Assembly: GCF_014203025.1 (NCBI RefSeq)
Contig: NZ_JACHID010000002.1
Coordinates: 186,001 to 250,000 of the forward strand
Source: Desulfurispira natronophila
GTDB taxonomy: Bacteria; Chrysiogenota; Chrysiogenetes; Chrysiogenales; Chrysiogenaceae
Reading direction: 5' to 3'
DNA length: 64,000 bases
In this document: positions 60,443 through 64,000 of the stretch, piece by piece
Layout: every line of letters starts with the position of its first letter
How positions within the stretch are numbered: the first letter of the stretch is position 1
Program-made: the position numbers and the translations under genes
The notes under the pieces: generated by a model
Told to the model about the DNA's origin: nothing
What the model saw: the letters and a program-made list of their open reading frames with translations, nothing else
Databases searched by the model: none

Positions 60443-62950
60443 ATGAAAGCGGTAATAATGGCGGGTGGATTTGGTACCCGCATTCAACCCCTCACCAACA
60501 GTCTGCCCAAACCCATGATACCAGTTGCCGGCCGCCCCATGATGGAGCATATTGTAGCCAGATTGGCTCGCAGTGGCACCACTGATATTGTCGTTCTCCT
60601 CTACTACATGCCAGAGGTGGTGCAGAACTACTTTGGTGATGGTAGCGACTTTGGTGTGCGTATCACCTACGCCATTCCTGATGGCGATCTGGGTACTGCC
60701 GGGGCCGTAAAATTTGCCGAAGCCTGGCTGGATGAAACCTTTATTGTCATCAGCGGTGATCTGGTTACCGATTTTGACATTGAAACCATCCTGAGGGCCC
60801 ACCGTCAGTCCCGGGAAATGGTTACCATAACCCTCACTTCTGTGCCCAATCCGCTGCAGTTTGGGGTGGTGGTGACAGATCGCAATAACCGAATTGTCAA
60901 GTTTCTGGAGAAGCCGGGTTGGGGAGAGGTATTTTCCGATACCATCAACACCGGAATTTACGTCCTTGAGCCTGAAGTTTTTCAGCATATCCCCGAAAAT
61001 ACCAATTTTGACTTCAGTAAAGATCTTTTCCCTCTTCTGATGAAACGCCAGATCTCCATATACGGCTTTAACTCCTTTGGTTACTGGCGTGATGTGGGCA
61101 ATCCCGATTCATACCGGGAGTGTCTGCAGGAATTCTTTGCTGGTGACTACACGCTGGATATCCCTCTGGAAGCCCATCAGACCCCCAGTGCCACCATATG
61201 GGCCCATCCTACGGCCCAGTACCACGCTATCCTGTACGAAGGCAAGGTGTGCATTGGTGAAGGAACGGTGGTTGGCTCCCAGGCCAAGTTGACCAACTGC
61301 ATTATTGGGGATCACTGCGTTATTGAAAGTGGGGCAGAGCTTGAGGACTGCATTGTATGGAATGAGTGCCACGTTTCTGCCGGGGCGCAGCTGCATAACG
61401 TAGTTCTGTGCGACCGGGTCAAAGTCGGTCGGGATGTACATATAAACCGGGGGGCTATTGTTGCCGAGAATGTCTGTATCGAGGACCGGGTTGAGGTGGA
61501 AAAAGACATCACCATATGGCCCGACAAGCATATTGAGGAGGCAGCCATCGTGTCGACTAATGTTATATGGGGTGACAAGTTCAAGGCTACCGTATTTGAA
61601 AGCGGGTCGATTCGGGGCTTTACCAATATTCAGATTTCGGCTGATTTTGCCGCCAAAATAGGGGCAGCCATGGCCTCATTTTTGCCCCGTAACTCCACCA
61701 TCATAATGTCCCGTGATTACCACAAGGCATCACGAATGATCAAGCGTTCCTTCCTCGGAGGGGTGTTGTCAGCAGGGGTCAACGTCATTGACATGCGCCT
61801 TAACCCGGCGCCGGTGAATCGTTTCAAACTGGAAAATAATGAAATGCTGGCTGGGGGGGTACACTTTCAGCAGTGCAGTGACAATATAGATGAAACCATC
61901 ATGACCTTCTATGACGCTGCTGGTAATGTGCTGGACTCTGCGGCAGAGAAGGCCATCGAACGTCTGTTTTTTCGGGAAAAGTTTCGCAAGGCAGCCCAGG
62001 ACGAAGTGGGGGACATTTACGATGAGTCGGGTTTGCCCATTAACTACCTGGGCACTTTTTTGCAGACGATCAACTGCGAGGCCATTTCGGCTGCTCGCTT
62101 CAAGATTGTGCTGGATTTGAGTTTTGGTGCAACGATCAATGTATTCCCCGAGATCCTGGGGCGCTTGGGTTGCGAAGTAATTGTGCTCAATGCGTACGAA
62201 AACCCAGTCCACCTGGCCCGCTCTACCAAGGAGCTGGGTGAAGCCATAGACGACGTTCGGTCCATTGTGCAGGCGACCTCGGCAGACCTTGGCTTTGTGC
62301 TCTTTCCCGATGGCCAGCACTTTATCATGGTTGGCAATAAAGGAAATGTGCGGGCCGATCACCAGCTGATGCTGTTTGCCTTGCAGCTGCTCTATGAGAA
62401 CTCCTGCCTCAAACGCAAGATATGCCGGGCCTATATTCCAGTTTCGGCTCCGTCAGTTCTTGACGAGAAAATTTCTGCTCACGTCAAAGTGACCCGAGGC
62501 AAGTTTGTAGGGCTGCAAAACTCCACCCTCGGTGATACGGATCTGGTAGCTTATCATGACGGCTTTTTCGCCTTTCGTGAATTTTCCAGCGCCTTTGACG
62601 GCATGTACTCCATTGCCAAAATCCTGGAGCTGCTGGCTACAGTGGGAAAACCCGCCTCCGATATATTTGAAGCCATACCCCAATACGCCTTCAAGCACGT
62701 CAGCATTCAGTGCCCCAGCGAGCTCAAGGGATTGATTATGCGCAAGATGAGCGAGGACGCCATTACCCAGGAAGCCAGTTTTGTCGATGGCATCAAGGTG
62801 TTTTTTGCTGGCAGCAGCATTCACATGATACCCGACCAGAACCATCCAGCGGTGCATCTGTATTGTGAGCATCAGGATGAAGATGCAGTGGCAGAACTCC
62901 TGAAAACCTATACCGATAAAATCAAGACCTGGATCGACCAGGAGCACTGA
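60443..62950 (+). CDS. Sugar nucleotidyltransferase fused to a degenerate phosphomannomutase-like domain
   Basis: An 835-residue protein. Residues 1-235 form a nucleotidyltransferase (MKAVIMAGGFGTRIQPLT, then LPKPMIPVAGRPMMEHIV). Residues 250-375 contain hexapeptide repeats of a left-handed helix. Residues 385-830 follow phosphohexomutase architecture, but the phosphoserine loop (normally TASHNP) reads QQCSDN with Cys478 in place of Ser, and the metal loop (normally DGDxDR) reads FPDGQH (621-626). So mutase activity is doubtful; it may be regulatory or scaffolding. Such Mpg1-like fusions are known in delta-like bacteria. GH57 follows, which suggests a role in glucan or glycogen metabolism. 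Confidence 0.87.
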   Translation: MKAVIMAGGFGTRIQPLTNSLPKPMIPVAGRPMMEHIVARLARSGTTDIVVLLYYMPEVVQNYFGDGSDFGVRITYAIPDGDLGTAGAVKFAEAWLDETFIVISGDLVTDFDIETILRAHRQSREMVTITLTSVPNPLQFGVVVTDRNNRIVKFLEKPGWGEVFSDTINTGIYVLEPEVFQHIPENTNFDFSKDLFPLLMKRQISIYGFNSFGYWRDVGNPDSYRECLQEFFAGDYTLDIPLEAHQTPSATIWAHPTAQYHAILYEGKVCIGEGTVVGSQAKLTNCIIGDHCVIESGAELEDCIVWNECHVSAGAQLHNVVLCDRVKVGRDVHINRGAIVAENVCIEDRVEVEKDITIWPDKHIEEAAIVSTNVIWGDKFKATVFESGSIRGFTNIQISADFAAKIGAAMASFLPRNSTIIMSRDYHKASRMIKRSFLGGVLSAGVNVIDMRLNPAPVNRFKLENNEMLAGGVHFQQCSDNIDETIMTFYDAAGNVLDSAAEKAIERLFFREKFRKAAQDEVGDIYDESGLPINYLGTFLQTINCEAISAARFKIVLDLSFGATINVFPEILGRLGCEVIVLNAYENPVHLARSTKELGEAIDDVRSIVQATSADLGFVLFPDGQHFIMVGNKGNVRADHQLMLFALQLLYENSCLKRKICRAYIPVSAPSVLDEKISAHVKVTRGKFVGLQNSTLGDTDLVAYHDGFFAFREFSSAFDGMYSIAKILELLATVGKPASDIFEAIPQYAFKHVSIQCPSELKGLIMRKMSEDAITQEASFVDGIKVFFAGSSIHMIPDQNHPAVHLYCEHQDEDAVAELLKTYTDKIKTWIDQEH

Positions 62951-62973
62951 GACTTCCCAGGAGCGTTTAATCC

Positions 62974-64000
62974 ATGAAACCTGTCAGCGTTGCCCTGCTG
63001 TGGCACATGCACCAACCTTCATATCGTGATCCGGTTTCGGGGCGATACGAAATGCCCTGGGTGTTCCTCCACGCCATCAAGGATTACTATGACATGCTGC
63101 ACCTGGCCACCAGGAATGGTTGCCGGTGCACTTTCAATCTGGTTCCCTCCCTGCTGAGACAGCTAGAGGAGTATGCCAGTGGTGAAGCCAATGATAAAAT
63201 TCTCAGCCTGATTGCTACTGATCCCGGCAGGCTCAACGAAGAAGAGCGTCCTTTGCTCCTGCGCTACCTTTTCTACGCAAACGAACAGCACATGATTGGC
63301 CCCCTGCCACGCTACCGGGAAATGCTGGAGCGCAAAAAAGCTGGACGGGATGACTTTAGTGCAGATGAAATCCAGGACCTGCAGGTGCTCTTTTTGCTGG
63401 CCTGGTGTGGAAACGAGCTTAAAAAAGAAGAACTGGTGCAGCAGCTGCGCCGCAAAGGGCGCCATTTCAGCGCCGCCGAGAAACGCCAGCTGATAGATCT
63501 GCTCATGGACTTTGTGGGCAAAATCATTCCCGCCTATCGTGAAGCGGCCAGGCAGGGTTTGGTGGAAATAAGCGCCACACCTTACTATCATCCCATTCTT
63601 CCATTGCTGATCAATATGGACCGGGCCAGAGAGGCTATGCCTACCGTATCCTTGCCGGACGTGGACAATGAACTCTTTGCTCCCGATGCCGCGCGGCAGG
63701 TGCGTATGGCCCAGGACTACATGCGCCAGATTGATTTGCCAGTGCAAGGATTCTGGCCCTCCGAGGGAAGTGTCAGTCCCGAAGCAGCCCAGCTGTTTGC
63801 CCAGGAGGGAGTGAAGTGGATTGCCACCGATGAGGAGGTCCTCGCCCGCTCCCTGGACTCCTTTGACCGGGATGCCATTTATCAGGTGTATGAGCACGAA
63901 GGCGTGCCCGTGCTCTTTCGCGACCGGGAGCTGAGTGACCTGGTGGGTTTTGTCTACAGCACCTGGGATCAGGAACGTGGGGCCCAGGACCTGGTGGTGC
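62974..64000 (+). CDS. Glycoside hydrolase family 57 glucan enzyme (runs off the window)
   Basis: The first 342 residues of a GH57 protein. LLWHMHQPSY at 8-17 is the first conserved region (His11, His13). GFWPSEGSVS contains the likely nucleophile Glu264, followed by WIATDEE. This variant, with PSEG and not the branching-enzyme spacing, is found in alpha-amylase-type or amylopullulanase-like members. AGGAG lies ten bases before the ATG. It is 23 bases after the nucleotidyltransferase gene. No signal peptide is seen, so it acts in the cytoplasm, perhaps on glycogen. Confidence 0.9.
   Translation, partial: MKPVSVALLWHMHQPSYRDPVSGRYEMPWVFLHAIKDYYDMLHLATRNGCRCTFNLVPSLLRQLEEYASGEANDKILSLIATDPGRLNEEERPLLLRYLFYANEQHMIGPLPRYREMLERKKAGRDDFSADEIQDLQVLFLLAWCGNELKKEELVQQLRRKGRHFSAAEKRQLIDLLMDFVGKIIPAYREAARQGLVEISATPYYHPILPLLINMDRAREAMPTVSLPDVDNELFAPDAARQVRMAQDYMRQIDLPVQGFWPSEGSVSPEAAQLFAQEGVKWIATDEEVLARSLDSFDRDAIYQVYEHEGVPVLFRDRELSDLVGFVYSTWDQERGAQDLVV

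Noticed and set aside
61769-62362. Long antisense frame inside the nucleotidyltransferase fusion
   Set aside because: The plus-strand protein is clearly conserved here, and the antisense product has no recognisable feature.
1-64000. tRNA, rRNA, CRISPR array, insertion sequence or prophage
   Set aside because: No tRNA T-loop consensus with acceptor pairing, no regular repeats, and no transposase, integrase or phage protein was found on reading both strands.

Overview
The window comes from a Gram-negative bacterium with an anaerobic or microaerobic lifestyle. The outer membrane is implied by type II secretion genes, an LpxL/HtrB-like acyltransferase and an Omp85-like barrel. Anaerobic metabolism is suggested by a hybrid cluster protein, a radical SAM enzyme and molybdenum cofactor genes. 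Gene content and order (psd-pssA-leuA, rpmH-rnpA-yidD-yidC-jag, HWxQPLN-type multi-PAS kinases, a CoA-transferase, a split rdgC) fit a deep-branching or delta-like lineage. A Chrysiogenota member such as Chrysiogenes or Desulfurispirillum is my best guess, but this is inference. Almost all of the window is ordinary chromosomal core. I see no phage, insertion sequence, CRISPR array, tRNA or rRNA gene.

Layout. 1-163: tail of a Mrp antiporter subunit G. 0.3-7.1 kb: an MptE-like (DUF115) protein, a two-component pair (multi-PAS kinase and OmpR-type regulator) and a radical SAM protein. 7.4-13.8 kb: a run of overlapping genes, psd-pssA-leuA-TRIC, ending in a large secreted protease/propeller/barrel fusion. 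13.8-17.7 kb: an orphan kinase, an LpxL-like acyltransferase and rplM-rpsI. 18-22.6 kb (minus): iclR-type regulator, then the rpmH-rnpA-yidD-yidC-jag-tal operon read leftward from a strong promoter. 22.8-30 kb (minus): a DHH phosphoesterase, MTH1187 protein, aspS, hisS, a two-piece rdgC and mrp. 30.2-31.9 kb: pyrF, a small ferredoxin-like protein and an MntP-like transporter. 32.2-33.7 kb: an acetyl-CoA hydrolase/CoA-transferase.

34-41.4 kb: type II secretion genes gspN, C, D, E and F, then exoD, with no pseudopilin genes. 41.5-48.7 kb: pepF, ribH, nusB, two small conserved genes, speA, a monoheme cytochrome and an NCS2 purine permease. 48.8-50.9 kb: a short hybrid cluster protein divergent from a Crp/Fnr regulator, with an FNR/DNR-type box just before the regulator. 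51-53.2 kb: a solute-binding-PAS-GGDEF protein whose GGDEF signature is degenerate. 53.3-55.4 kb (minus): mobB, moaC, a tiny membrane protein, a DtxR/MntR-like regulator and an isochorismatase-like hydrolase. 55.6-60.2 kb: an EamA exporter, DUF2007-like, HIT, yqeY, cvpA and nadE. 60.4-64 kb: a nucleotidyltransferase/degenerate phosphomannomutase fusion followed by a GH57 glucan enzyme that runs off the window.

The observations most worth following are the protease-propeller-Omp85 fusion, the two-piece rdgC with its own internal ribosome binding site, the class III-like hybrid cluster protein with its regulator and box, the solute-binding protein with degenerate GGDEF, and several non-coding elements: an operator-like palindrome before the CoA-transferase, hairpins between hisS and aspS, and a structured rplM leader.
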